This document shows, piece by piece, positions 47,079 through 58,017 of a stretch of DNA of 64,000 nt. The stretch covers positions 434,101 to 498,100 of the forward strand of contig NC_003074.8 in NCBI RefSeq assembly GCF_000001735.4, read 5' to 3'. Positions within the stretch are counted from its first letter, which is position 1. The number at the start of each line of letters is the position of its first letter. A program made the position numbers and the translations under genes. Source of the stretch: Arabidopsis thaliana. Lineage: Eukaryota > Streptophyta > Magnoliopsida > Brassicales > Brassicaceae. The notes under the pieces were generated by a model that had not been told where the DNA came from, searched no databases, and saw nothing but the letters and a program-made list of their open reading frames with translations.

Positions 47079-48397
47079 AGAGAGAACGATGAAAACAAAC
47101 AAACCGGAAAGAGGAAAAAATAGGGAGAAGAGGTAACCTCGGATCGATGTGTTTCTGTCTTTCTCGGCATTCTTTAACTGATGATACGTTTATCTTTATA
47201 TAGGGTTACAAAAAAAAAGAAGCATTTTGCTTGTTATTTCTGTCATAGTTTTGGTCTTTATTTTTATTTTGTAAACTCTTCACAGCAATATGTTCTCCCA
47301 AGCTACAATGTCTTGTTGTCTTTATTTCATACTTGTCTGCCTTAAGAATCATATAGAAGAAACTCTAAAGGTTTTTTTTTTTTTTTTTTTTTTGAAACTC
47401 TAAAGGTTTGTTCTTCCCTTTCTAGAATGCTGCATAATACAGGTAGGAACGTATAAAGTGTAATTGCAAAAGGATTTGGTTTGGTGATGAATTAGGATTC
47501 CGTTGAAGTGAGAATTCACTATTTGGGTTTACCCCGGCTTAAATCAAATGTGATGTGTAAAACGAGTTTGGTTTTCAAGTTTTCAAACAAAAACACACAA
47601 ACACACGGTATTTGAGGAAAGACTATATATTTTCTCTGTATGAAAATCAAATTCCAATGACCAATATGATGTCAAGAGAAAACAATTCAAGATCCAACGA
47701 CTACTACCACCCACCCTTTTCTTACCTAACGCAGGAGTGGCCAATTTTGACAATACTTTAACAACAAAAAAAGGGAAAAGGAGAAAAAAATATTATTACT
47801 TTGGTAGCAGTGGTGCGAATCAGACCGTTCATTTGCTATATATCTGCTACAAACAAACATCACTAATCTCTGCAATTTTTACTCTCCTCCTTCACGTCTT
47901 TTCCTCTTAATTTTTTCTAGGAAAATTCTCAAATCCATCTCCGCGATACGAACAGGTTTGTTTCTCCGATCATACTCTCTCTCTTTTTGTTTTTTCCCCA
48001 ATCAATTTTGGTTTGGTATCTGATTGTTCCAATCACTTTTCGATATAAATGATGTGTACCGAAATTTCAGAAAAAATTATTTAACTTTTATGTGATCCAG
48101 CATTTTTGTGTGATTCCGTTGAAAATTCCCATTATGTTGTTTAGATCGGTGTTTTAAGTAATCGAATCTTCGCTCTTGTTGTTAGTGTATGCCACGATCG
48201 TGATCTTTTTTTTTTTTTGAGATTTGTCATGTTGATTTATTGATTCTGTGTTCGAAGATCTTGGGGATCTTATTTCTGGTTTGTATCGTTGCGTTTATTT
48301 GAGATCAATCATGCATGAATCTGTTTTGTTTTACATACATCTTTCTTAAATTTGTGATGTATTTATTTGTTTGGCAGAGAGAAGAAGACTTAGAAAA
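47079..48397. other. GAUT9 3' flank, PGD2 promoter and leader intron
   Basis: The first part is the GAUT9 3' untranslated region. A poly(T) tract flanked by a 13-bp repeat lies at 47359-47406. The PGD2 promoter follows. A leader intron of PGD2 is well supported, from 47956 (GAACAGgtttgt) to 48377 (ttggcag), leaving a 20-base leader exon before the ATG. Such leader introns often raise expression. No other gene is seen. Confidence 0.55.
47359..47406. repeat. Poly(T) tract between 13-bp direct repeats
   Basis: GAAACTCTAAAGG occurs at 47359-47371 and again at 47394-47406, with 22 T between. The arrangement resembles a target-site duplication around a lone poly(A) tail in reverse orientation. Confidence 0.85.
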
Positions 48398-49858
48398 ATG
48401 GCTGTTCAACCTACAAGAATAGGTCTAGCTGGACTTGCTGTGATGGGTCAGAACCTAGCTCTCAACATTGCAGAGAAAGGCTTCCCAATCTCTGTTTACA
48501 ACAGAACTACTTCCAAAGTTGATGAGACCGTCGAACGAGCCAAAAAGGAAGGCAATCTTCCTCTTTACGGCTTCCATGACCCCGAGTCTTTTGTCAAGTC
48601 CATTCAGAAGCCACGCGTTATTATCATGCTTGTTAAGGCTGGTTCTCCCGTTGACCAGACCATCAAGACCCTCTCTGCTTATTTGGAGAAAGGTGACTGT
48701 ATTGTCGATGGTGGTAATGAATGGTATGAGAACACTGAGAGGAGAGAAAAAGCCGTGGCGGAGAACGGTTTCCTCTACCTTGGAATGGGAGTTTCTGGTG
48801 GTGAAGAAGGTGCTCGTAATGGCCCATCTATGATGCCTGGAGGCTCTTATGAAGCCTACAAGAATATCGAAGACATTGTTCTCAAGGTTGCTGCTCAGGT
48901 TAGGGATAGTGGTCCCTGTGTGACTTATATCGGTAAGGGCGGGTCTGGAAACTTTGTCAAAATGGTCCACAATGGGATCGAGTACGGTGATATGCAGCTG
49001 ATTGCAGAAGCTTATGACGTCCTCAAGTCTGTTGGTAAATTATCGAATGAGGAGCTTCACAGTGTCTTCTCTGACTGGAACAAAGGTGAGCTTGAGAGTT
49101 TCTTGGTAGAGATCACAGCAGATATTTTCGGGATCAAGGACGATAAGGGAGATGGGCATTTGGTTGACAAGGTCTTGGACAAAACCGGCATGAAAGGCAC
49201 AGGAAAGTGGACCGTGCAGCAAGCTGCTGAGCTATCTGTTCCTGCTCCCACCATTGAATCCTCTCTTGATGCGAGGTTCCTTAGCGGGCTTAAAGATGAA
49301 CGTGTGCAAGCAGCTAAAGTCTTCAAGGCAGGTGGGTTTGGAGATATCTTGACCGATCAGAAAGTTGACAAGAAACAGCTAGTCGATGACGTGAGGAAGG
49401 CTCTTTACGCATCCAAAATCTGCAGCTACGCACAAGGCATGAACCTTATCCGTGCCAAGAGCATAGAAAAGGGGTGGGGATTGAAGCTAGGTGAGTTAGC
49501 TAGAATCTGGAAAGGAGGCTGCATCATCAGAGCAATCTTCCTAGACAGGATCAAGCAAGCTTATGACAGGAACGCAGAGCTAGCTAACCTCTTGGTGGAT
49601 CCAGAGTTTGCGAAAGAGATAATCGAGAGACAGTCCGCGTGGAGAAGAGTCGTCTGCTTAGCTATCAACTCGGGTATCAGCACACCGGGTATGTCTGCGA
49701 GTCTAGCCTACTTTGATTCTTACAGGAGAGAGAGATTGCCGGCAAATCTAGTCCAAGCACAGAGAGACTACTTTGGTGCTCATACATATGAAAGGACTGA
49801 TGTGGAAGGATCTTTCCACACCGAGTGGTTCAAGATTGCAAGACAATCTAAGATCTGA
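48398..49858 (+). CDS. PGD2: 6-phosphogluconate dehydrogenase, PGD2 (cytosol and peroxisome)
   Basis: A single coding exon encodes 486 residues. The enzyme oxidises 6-phosphogluconate to ribulose 5-phosphate with production of NADPH in the oxidative pentose phosphate pathway. The NADP-binding fold begins GLAVMGQNLALNIAEKGF. Active-site motifs are VDGGNEWYENTERRE, GVSGGEEGARNGPSMMPGG and MVHNGIEYGDMQLIAEAYD with the catalytic Lys-Met-Val-His-Asn region. The C-terminal part contains WKGGCIIRAIFL. The protein ends in SKI, a peroxisomal targeting signal type 1 variant, and there is no plastid transit peptide. Dual cytosol/peroxisome location and a role in male gametophyte guidance are reported for this isoform. 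The ATG at 48398 is the first after the leader-intron acceptor. Confidence 0.97.
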   Translation: MAVQPTRIGLAGLAVMGQNLALNIAEKGFPISVYNRTTSKVDETVERAKKEGNLPLYGFHDPESFVKSIQKPRVIIMLVKAGSPVDQTIKTLSAYLEKGDCIVDGGNEWYENTERREKAVAENGFLYLGMGVSGGEEGARNGPSMMPGGSYEAYKNIEDIVLKVAAQVRDSGPCVTYIGKGGSGNFVKMVHNGIEYGDMQLIAEAYDVLKSVGKLSNEELHSVFSDWNKGELESFLVEITADIFGIKDDKGDGHLVDKVLDKTGMKGTGKWTVQQAAELSVPAPTIESSLDARFLSGLKDERVQAAKVFKAGGFGDILTDQKVDKKQLVDDVRKALYASKICSYAQGMNLIRAKSIEKGWGLKLGELARIWKGGCIIRAIFLDRIKQAYDRNAELANLLVDPEFAKEIIERQSAWRRVVCLAINSGISTPGMSASLAYFDSYRRERLPANLVQAQRDYFGAHTYERTDVEGSFHTEWFKIARQSKI

Positions 49859-50387
49859 GATCTCTCATCCTCTTGTATTCTTCTTCTCCTTCAATAATAA
49901 GTTCCACACAGTATGTTTCTTTCCTCAATGTGTGAGATACCTTGGCTTATTTATGATTGTAGAACTGAGTTTCTCATCTTTGTGTTTCTTTTTCTTAAAA
50001 AGATTAAAACTGAAGTCTTTGGTTATAATTTTTTACTTTTGGTTTCATTGACTCCTTTTTATTTGGGTGTTTATGCGATGGGCTTAGTAATTTGGTCGGC
50101 CCATATAAACTTTTCCGACAAAGTAAGTAGATACGTCATCATTCTGCCATTAAACGTCATTGCAATTATCTCGTCTCCAGCAAAACGGGAAATCAAACTT
50201 CCGATGATCGTCGTCTCCCCGTTGGGAATAATTCGTTCGCAGGGAGTAACTCTGTTACCGAATTCTCGTACGGCCTGCGAAAGTTGAAGACTTTAACAAA
50301 ATATATTTTTACCTTTCGCCAAGTGTTCGACGAATTGCCTCAGCGACTTCGTTTCCTCTTGAACGACTGAAACTGATCTCAGCAGCT
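49859..50387. promoter_or_regulatory. PGD2 3' flank and SEN54-like gene promoter
   Basis: The first 170 bases are the PGD2 3' untranslated region. Two site II motifs (ATGGGCTTAG near 50079 and TCGGCCCATATAA near 50096) lie about 300 bases before the next start codon and probably form its promoter. Confidence 0.4.
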
Positions 50388-51453
<1,066 letters not shown>

Positions 51454-51588
51454 ATGTGAGAAAAGAAAACGGAATGCTCTTGTGCCATCAGACAAAGGTG
51501 ACAAAACTGAGTGACTGAGAGTTTGCATACACTTGGAGTGACTTGGCTGACTCATTGATAAGGTAATATGTACAACTTTATGTTTTCT

Positions 51589-52033
51589 ACCGGCATAATA
51601 GGAATTGTAAAGGGATCCAAAAATATGATTGACAAAAGCTTCCTTGAATGAGATTTTTAAGGCATATGTTTCTTAATTATCTCTCTATAACTCACTTTGT
51701 GCTACATCATGATTTTAGTCTCTCAATTTTCTTCTTTGGTCATCTGCCATTATTATGTGAATGCAACTGCCAATATCTTTGATTTGCAACCCTGATCTCT
51801 AAACACGTTAATCTGATAATCTAAGAAGTAGCTTCAGTTAGACACTTTTGGATCAGTGGCTCGATGAAAATCCGCCTGTTTTGTGGTCCATAGTAAGAGG
51901 AATCTATGGCGCTCTAGTGGAGTGTGGCTTGCTTGAGCTCTATGCAACTGATGAAAAGAGTTTTTGCTTTTTAAAAAGTCTGGAAGACGCTTTTACCATC
52001 CCTTCTCAACTTTATGGCTGGGACTCTTTTTAA
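51589..52033 (+). pseudogene. Gene fragment of unknown family, duplicated downstream of the FHA gene
   Basis: An open stretch at 51848-52033 reads LDQWLDENPPVLWS, then ALVECGLLELYATDEK, then FLKSLEDAFTIPSQLYGWDS before a stop. It has no ATG of its own and a stop codon lies just upstream in frame. The surrounding 51589-51965 is clearly similar to 57577-57870, which directly follows the FHA-protein gene and is more damaged. I do not recognise the protein family. It looks like the remnant of a coding exon kept in two places about 6 kb apart. Confidence 0.55.
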
Positions 52034-53337
52034 GTTGATCAGGAAAAGTGCAGTAACCTTTTTGGAAAGGGTCGTCACTTTGATACATTTCACGTGAGGT
52101 CTCGATCCCATTACTATATAGTATATACTGTATTAACTCTCAACTAGGTCTTATATTAGTTTTTATTACTTCTTATATGTCTGACGGTTTCTATGATTCC
52201 ACTTAGACTATCACTCACTTTTATATAAATCTTATGATGTTATAGGAAAATTGTATACGATGCAGAATTTCGTAATTTGTCCCACTATTGCTACATTTCA
52301 TTTCAAGTTACAAATTTAGGTTGTGATGTAAGCTCTTTATTTTGGTTAAGTAATCACTGTTTTCAGATCTCTCATAACTTAGGAAATAAATACAGTACTT
52401 TTGCTACACATATAGGTTGTGATGTATAATTGAGAAGAAAAAAAAAATAGGTTGTGATGTATAATAATGTTGAGCTCTGTGAACATTTCCAGATGGGAAA
52501 CAGTAAGGCTTGGTTAAATGTCGTGCTTTCTTTTTCGTTGCTCTATCATCCTTTACTGTCAGCACATACCATAAAAAGTGAGAAAGTATAGTCCTTTATT
52601 CCAAAAGGTAAAGAGAAAGAATTATCCTTCTTTACTTGAATTTGGCATAGGCATCAACATCCTATGCTAGTTGCTGGTGTATATTAGGGTTCTCAGTATC
52701 TTCACTATCTTACTCCCACTTGGCTGAATACGTTAACTTATGATTCCCGTTAACCGAAAATGACAATTAATGCTGATTTGCATGTTGGTTTTTGGAGTTT
52801 CTTAAGTTTGTGTGGACAAAGTTGTTCTATGTTATCAGTTTAATTGTTTAAATTACAAATCATGTTATTCTGAATAATCCTTCCTCAGGGAATGAGTTGG
52901 CATATGTGGAATTGACCTGCGATTTACGTGTTCTTGTGATCTGGAAAGTATCAAGAAACAGAAGATTCTACAGCCAGAAAATAATCGAAAGGTATTTACT
53001 TTGAACCTACTAGGCGTTGTCTTTCTTGTGAAGTGACAACTTGAAATCCGCTTTTAGTTTTCTACTTACAGCTACTCATAGTGATGCATATCTCTTTCAT
53101 GTGGCACCAATTCAATTAGATATGATAGGCACTGTTCCATATGATAAGATTTCACCAATTCAATTATGTAGCGAGATGTTGCTTAAACAACTGCAGCTAT
53201 AGGAACATATCTGATTAAACTCGTACTAGTTTGACAAAAGTCACAAAACTAAGGACCCATATGCAGTAATAACTTGTAGAAATCCAAACTAGAAGTAATT
53301 TACAGCATGCAATCTAGTCTATCTTCGCCATAGGAGT
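52034..53337. other. Gene-poor spacer between SEN54-like gene and COL2
   Basis: This AT-rich stretch has no convincing gene. A 13-base motif (TAGGTTGTGATGT and extensions) occurs three times, at about 52317-52330, 52413-52426 and 52448-52461. The last 100 bases should be the COL2 3' untranslated region. Confidence 0.45.
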
Positions 53338-54524
53338 TTAGAAGGAAGGGACAATTCCATATCCAGTCTCAGACATTAGCGATGTTGAGAAGATTTCTTC
53401 AGCCTCAGCTTCAGTTTCTATCCTCTTTGCGAATCTGCCCTTGATCCGTGGTCTTATCTCTGCATATGCCTTTCTTGAAGCATATCTTATTGTCTTGTCA
53501 AATTTCCTTGTCTTCTTCTTCTCTCTGTATCTCAGGACCCTAGCCTCCCTCTCCATTGGAGTAAGCTGTTGCACCACCTGAGTAGGAGGACCAGATAGTT
53601 GGTCTATCGTCTCTTTAGTAGTTCTTGGGTGTTGGACTGTTATGTCACTTGCAGTTGACTCTGGCACAACACTGATGTCCATTGATGAAACGGATGCCTA
53701 ATGACAGAGACAAAGACAGTTTCAATCTTCCGAGGTTATAGGAGCAAAGAATCAATGTATAGCGAAGCATACTTGTGATGACACAGCATGCATACTGATT
53801 ATTGTGAACTAAAGAGCTGGCAAGTGTATAAAAAGCTTACGCTATGGTTTAGGTCCTTTAAGGAGTTGTTGTTGTAGTGAGCTCCTGAGGAGAATCCATA
53901 GTTGATACCCAACTGAAAGTTTTGTTGGCTTTGTTGCAGGTGACTTGTTGATTCTTCAACTTGAAGCGGCACAACTCCATCTCCTCCAAAGCTCCTCTGG
54001 TAGTGAGTGTACTGATTATCTTCGAATTGGTTGTCCATGCTGGAGCTGTAATCCACAAGATCAAGGTACTCAACACCAAACAAGAACCCATTATTCTGAT
54101 TACCGATGTTTTTCCCTGGATTAGGGAGTAACCACGAAGCAACCTCTCGATCATCCTCATCGTTATCAGCATCAGTCTCACTTGGGGCCATGGAGCTGCA
54201 AGAGTTTGCAGATAATGGAAGAATCGGAACTCGCTGATGACGTCTAGCTAGTGGGTTTGCGGAATGAATCTCTGCATCACAAGCTGTACAAAGAGACGCA
54301 GCGTCTGCTTTACACAAAAACGCAGCTGGGGCAGACTCACATGACTGACAGACACGAACACGTTCATGGCGAGAAGCAACACGGTTGGCTGCGTGAACTC
54401 GAGCATCACAGGTGGTGCACAAGTAGGCAGAGTCGGCTTCACAGTAGACAGTGCAGGCGGCTGAACGACAAGTGTCACATGCTCGTGCCCAAGTACCACT
54501 CTCATTACTCTCTTCTTTCAACAT
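53338..54524 (-). CDS. COL2: CONSTANS-LIKE 2, B-box/CCT zinc finger transcription factor
   Basis: Two exons (54524-53841 and 53697-53338) encode 347 residues. Two adjacent B-boxes lie at about residues 14-100: [20 protein letters not shown] and [20 protein letters not shown], each with a complete set of Cys/His/Asp zinc ligands. The middle region is Gln- and Asn-rich. The CCT domain near residues 275-320 includes [20 protein letters not shown] and [18 protein letters not shown], which carries the nuclear signal and NF-Y-like DNA contact. The chain ends YGIVPSF. Known role: close relative of CONSTANS with circadian expression but little effect on flowering time by itself. A G-box lies about 140 bases upstream. 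The start is at MLKEESNES, in front of the first B-box; an in-frame upstream Met at 54563 is possible but less likely. Confidence 0.97.
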
Positions 54525-55729
54525 TTTTATAACTAAAGAAGAAGGTATGTGTTTTTTAAGCAATGATTGTTGGCAAAAGGAGAGATTGTAATTAGAAAGG
54601 AGGGAAGGCTAATGAGACTATATCTAGGTGGTGAGAGGGGAAAGATAGAATCTTTGGAGATATACACGTGGCGCAGAGTTAGTGGTTGTTAAAAGTAGTT
54701 GGATCATCTTGTGGCTGTCTGAGTTTTGAACAAGGTCATGAATCATCAAAAAAGTTTTTTTCTCATAACCTTCACAAAGGAGAACAAATCTAGACCAAGT
54801 AAATCTTCTGTAAGTGAAAACATCTCTTCCTATTGTAGCTTTCTCTGTAGGACCCGTGAGCTGACGTGGATAAGATTCTCAGAGATTGCTATTTACTTTT
54901 ACTGTTTTGGTTTTTTTTTGAATCTTTTGGTATTTTAGTTTTTTGCTTTTAAGCAAAGATGGAAACTTTTCTTATTGGAACATACATGGTAAGTAATCAG
55001 GTAGTGACCAAAGATTATACAAAGTAATACATAAAAGTGAAACTCATTTTGGTTTTAAATGTTGTTTTGCAGGTGGATGAGAAGAAAAAGCTGACATGGC
55101 AAAGTGGTGAATCTAGAGTGACCAATGAGAATGTGACAAATAAGCCTTTAGTGAAGAGATTAGGATGCTCATGAGCCACAAGTTATAATGTTATATATTA
55201 GCTTATATCAACATCACTTCCAGTTACCAAGAAATAAATCTTTTTTTTTTTGTGAATTGTGGAGTAATGTTGATAAGTTGAGTTTTTCAGTTGTTCACTG
55301 AAACAATATTGCCAAAATTGTAATTTAATTTTTTGGGAAATTATTAGATCATGAAATGAATATTTACTCCCTTTGTTTTGGTTTTTTACTTATATCAACA
55401 AATATTATATATATAATATATCTAAATCAACTATAACTCATTTCTTGTTTCAATTTGATAGTCAATCATGCATAAATCATCATTTTACAACAACAACAAC
55501 AACAACAAAAAAAAAACTTGGATGGGCTGTACTCTGTAGTAACAAGAAGATATTTTGGTAACTTATGGACTGGACTGTATATTCATAGTTTGTACAATGC
55601 AAAAGCCCATTGGGCTTGAAAGGGTTTCTTTGTTTCAGGACTGTTCCGTTCGATTTTGAGTTTGACATAAATCCGAAATTTCAAAATTCCATTATTTTGA
55701 ATCAAAGCAAAGCTTCCCCGAGACGCACG
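54525..55729. other. COL2 promoter and spacer to the FHA gene
   Basis: This divergent spacer serves COL2 on the left and the FHA-protein gene on the right. The part next to COL2 is purine-rich with a G-box. The centre (54950-55500) is AT-rich without genes. A CAACAA microsatellite lies at 55489-55507, followed by an A run. Near 55603 the palindrome-like AAGCCCATTGGGCTT carries two site II motifs, probably for the FHA gene. Confidence 0.45.
54665..54670 (-). promoter_or_regulatory. G-box upstream of COL2
   Basis: The palindrome CACGTG within TACACGTGGCGC lies 141 bases before the COL2 start codon. G-boxes are bound by bZIP and bHLH factors such as HY5 and PIFs and are common in light- and clock-regulated promoters. 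Function here is inferred from position. Confidence 0.45.
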
Positions 55730-57487
55730 ATGGTTCCGCCATTGCTGAAGCTCGACTTCACCCAGGGTCCAAGAGCTGGCGATTCTCTAGGGTTTAAACC
55801 CGGATCCACTATCCGAATTGGTCGAATCGTCCGTGGTAATGAAATCGCCATCAAAGACGCCGGAATCTCCACCAAGCACCTCCGGATCGTTTCCGATTCC
55901 GAGAACTGGATAATCCACGATCTTGGTTCTTCCAACGGCACCATATTGAACTCTGACACTATCGACTCAGATACGCCCGTCAATCTTAGCCATGGAGACG
56001 AAATTAAGCTTGGTGAGTACACTTCCATTTTGGTGAACTTTGGGAGTGATGTTGTTCAGGCGCCGCAGGAGCATAAGCTTCCGCCCAGGCCAAGGAGGAA
56101 CAACAAGCGGCTTGCTGCTTCGGATCCGGATCCGGATCCTATTGAGTCGGTTCAGGAGAAACCAAAGCGCACGCGTGGATCGTCGAAGCAAGAGGAAAAT
56201 GAACTGCCCAAGAGTACTAGGGCTTCGAGGAAAAAGAATCTGGACGATATCGCCGATAAAGAAGAGGAATTGGATGTGGAAATTGAGAAGGTGGTCAAAG
56301 CTAGGGTTGGGAGGCCTCGGAAGAACGCAGGCAGTGCAATTGCGAAGGAAGAAGAAGTTGTGGAGGAGAAAAAAAGGGTTGGGAGGCCCCGGAAGAACGC
56401 AAGTAGTGCAATTACGGAGGAAGAAGAAGTTGTGGAGGAGAAAAAAGGCAACTCTAGGGCTCGGAGAGGTAAGAACAGTGAGATTGTCCAGAAATCAATC
56501 AAATTGGAAGTTGAGGATACTCCCAAGGCAGTGGAAATCTCAGAGGTGAAAAGCAGGAAGAGAGTGACAAGGAGCAAGCAGATAGAAAATGAATGTTTTG
56601 GATTGGAGGTTAAAGATGAGAAGAGAACTACAAGGTCTACCAGAAGCAAGACGACTGAAATTGGTGGAGAGTCTTTTCTGGAGTTGGAGATGGTCCTGAA
56701 CCAAGCCCGGAAAAGCCGTGCAAAGAGGAAGAAAATGGATGAGGAGCCATCCAAGGAGACTAGAAATGATGATGCCGGAGAAGAGGTTTTGAAGAACTGT
56801 CATGTTGAAGAAGATAAGGAAAATGAAGCTCAGGAAGGTTGCAGTGGAAGAAGTGATGACATATGTGATCAAGAAGATGAGAAGGAATGCGATGGATCTA
56901 AGAGGGTAGAGCAGGTGGAGATTGAGTTAAGGAAGAAAAGCACAGTAGAAGGCCTGAAATGCACTGATAAAGAAGATGGAGAAACAGAGAACTCACAAGA
57001 TATTGAAAGAGAAAGAGAAAATGAAAATGAAAAAGAAGCTCAAGAAGGTTGCAGTGAAAGAAGTGATAAAGAATATGAGAGGGTTGGTGGTGGGGCTAAG
57101 AGGGTAGAGCAGGTGGAGATTGAGTTAAGGAAGAAAAGCACCGTAGGAGAAGATGACCTGAACTGTACTGTTAGAGAAGATGGAGAGACAGAAAACTTAC
57201 AAGAAATTGAAGAAGAGTGTCACGACGAGGAAAGTGACTGCAAGGTCGAGGAGGCTGGATTTGCGACATTAGATGAGGAAAAGGTTGGGCAGGGATGGAA
57301 CAATAAGAAAGTAGAGAGGGTAGAAGTATATTTAGAAAAAATGAAACTAAGAGAATGGTTTGATGCCATAGAGGTTCAACTGCCAAAACAGACAATTGAA
57401 GAAACAGAGAAGATGATTGAGCCCATGAGAAGTAAGAGTATGAGAGTTCACAAGCATATTGCAGAGCAAAAGGAAAAGGGCGACTAA
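55730..57487 (+). CDS. FHA-domain protein with AT-hooks and internal repeats
   Basis: A single exon encodes 585 residues from the ATG at 55730. The FHA domain (about residues 1-105) binds phosphothreonine and shows IRIGRIV, STKHLRIVS and LGSSNGTILN, the conserved Arg, Ser, His and Asn-Gly. After it come basic segments with two AT-hook-like GRPRKNA motifs in a tandem 25-residue repeat, then a very acidic region with a second tandem repeat of about 65 residues (EAQEGCS through GETENSQ or GETENLQ). The last 60 residues (VEVYLEKMKLREWFDAIEVQ) look like a helical domain. The composition suggests a nuclear chromatin-associated protein, but the function is unknown. The frame stays open upstream to 55610; the start at 55730 places Met directly before the FHA fold. 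From memory At3g02400. Confidence 0.88.
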   Translation: MVPPLLKLDFTQGPRAGDSLGFKPGSTIRIGRIVRGNEIAIKDAGISTKHLRIVSDSENWIIHDLGSSNGTILNSDTIDSDTPVNLSHGDEIKLGEYTSILVNFGSDVVQAPQEHKLPPRPRRNNKRLAASDPDPDPIESVQEKPKRTRGSSKQEENELPKSTRASRKKNLDDIADKEEELDVEIEKVVKARVGRPRKNAGSAIAKEEEVVEEKKRVGRPRKNASSAITEEEEVVEEKKGNSRARRGKNSEIVQKSIKLEVEDTPKAVEISEVKSRKRVTRSKQIENECFGLEVKDEKRTTRSTRSKTTEIGGESFLELEMVLNQARKSRAKRKKMDEEPSKETRNDDAGEEVLKNCHVEEDKENEAQEGCSGRSDDICDQEDEKECDGSKRVEQVEIELRKKSTVEGLKCTDKEDGETENSQDIERERENENEKEAQEGCSERSDKEYERVGGGAKRVEQVEIELRKKSTVGEDDLNCTVREDGETENLQEIEEECHDEESDCKVEEAGFATLDEEKVGQGWNNKKVERVEVYLEKMKLREWFDAIEVQLPKQTIEETEKMIEPMRSKSMRVHKHIAEQKEKGD

Positions 57488-58017
57488 GTACTAAGTTGAT
57501 TTGATCCCATTTTGCTAGCTTCATGATATGTTCTAACTTATACCTGGGAATACTTTGATCTCATTGTTAAGTTGCTACCGGCTTAGTGTGATTTCTTCAG
57601 GTATGGTAGTAATCTTGTTAGAAAAAATTGAATGACAAAAGCTTCCTAGAAAGCATCTGTATCTATTACTCGCTTTGTGCACAATGTAGATCATGGTTTT
57701 GTGTTTATGACTTTGTTGGAACCACTAGTTTTTTGGAGTTTCTCTATTATTATGTCACTGCAACTACCAATATATCTTCAGTTTTACGCTTTTGGATCAG
57801 TGATCGATGAAATTCATTCATTTTGTGGGGCAACTCATGTGGCTTGCTTAAGCTCTATGCATATCAACATGTGAGAGTTGCTACAAATCGAAATATATAC
57901 AAATTGATGAAGAAGATGAAAACACAGAACAGCAAACAACAAACAACAAACAACAATAACAAATAAATTGACAATCAAGAAGCTACAAGAACCGTATCGA
58001 AGCTTTAGTTTTCCTGT
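57488..58017. other. FHA gene 3' flank with duplicated gene remnant
   Basis: Bases 57577-57870 are the more damaged copy of the fragment at 51589-51965; shared blocks include GACAAAAGCTTCCT, CTCGCTTTGTGC or CTCACTTTGTGC, CTTTTGGATCAGTG and TGTGGCTTGCTT. The rest is the FHA gene 3' untranslated region and, at the right, the ICMEL2 3' end. Confidence 0.6.

Noticed and set aside
48371..48397. N-terminal extension of 6-phosphogluconate dehydrogenase with basic residues
   Set aside because: It begins at TTG, not ATG, and crosses the clear leader-intron acceptor at 48375-48377; the enzyme fold starts right after the ATG at 48398.
48455..48970. 171-codon open frame on the strand opposite the PGD2 gene, and similar antisense frames across BIG, MEF13 and eIF2B-epsilon
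   Set aside because: These are shadows of codon bias in the sense genes and show no recognisable domain.
55610..55729. Upstream in-frame extension of the FHA protein beginning MGLKGFLCF
   Set aside because: The added 40 residues do not belong to the FHA fold; the Met at 55730 directly precedes the first FHA strand and gives the known 585-residue length.
56040..56549. 169-codon basic open frame overlapping the FHA gene in another frame
   Set aside because: It arises from the repetitive purine-rich codons of the acidic and basic linker and has no independent features.
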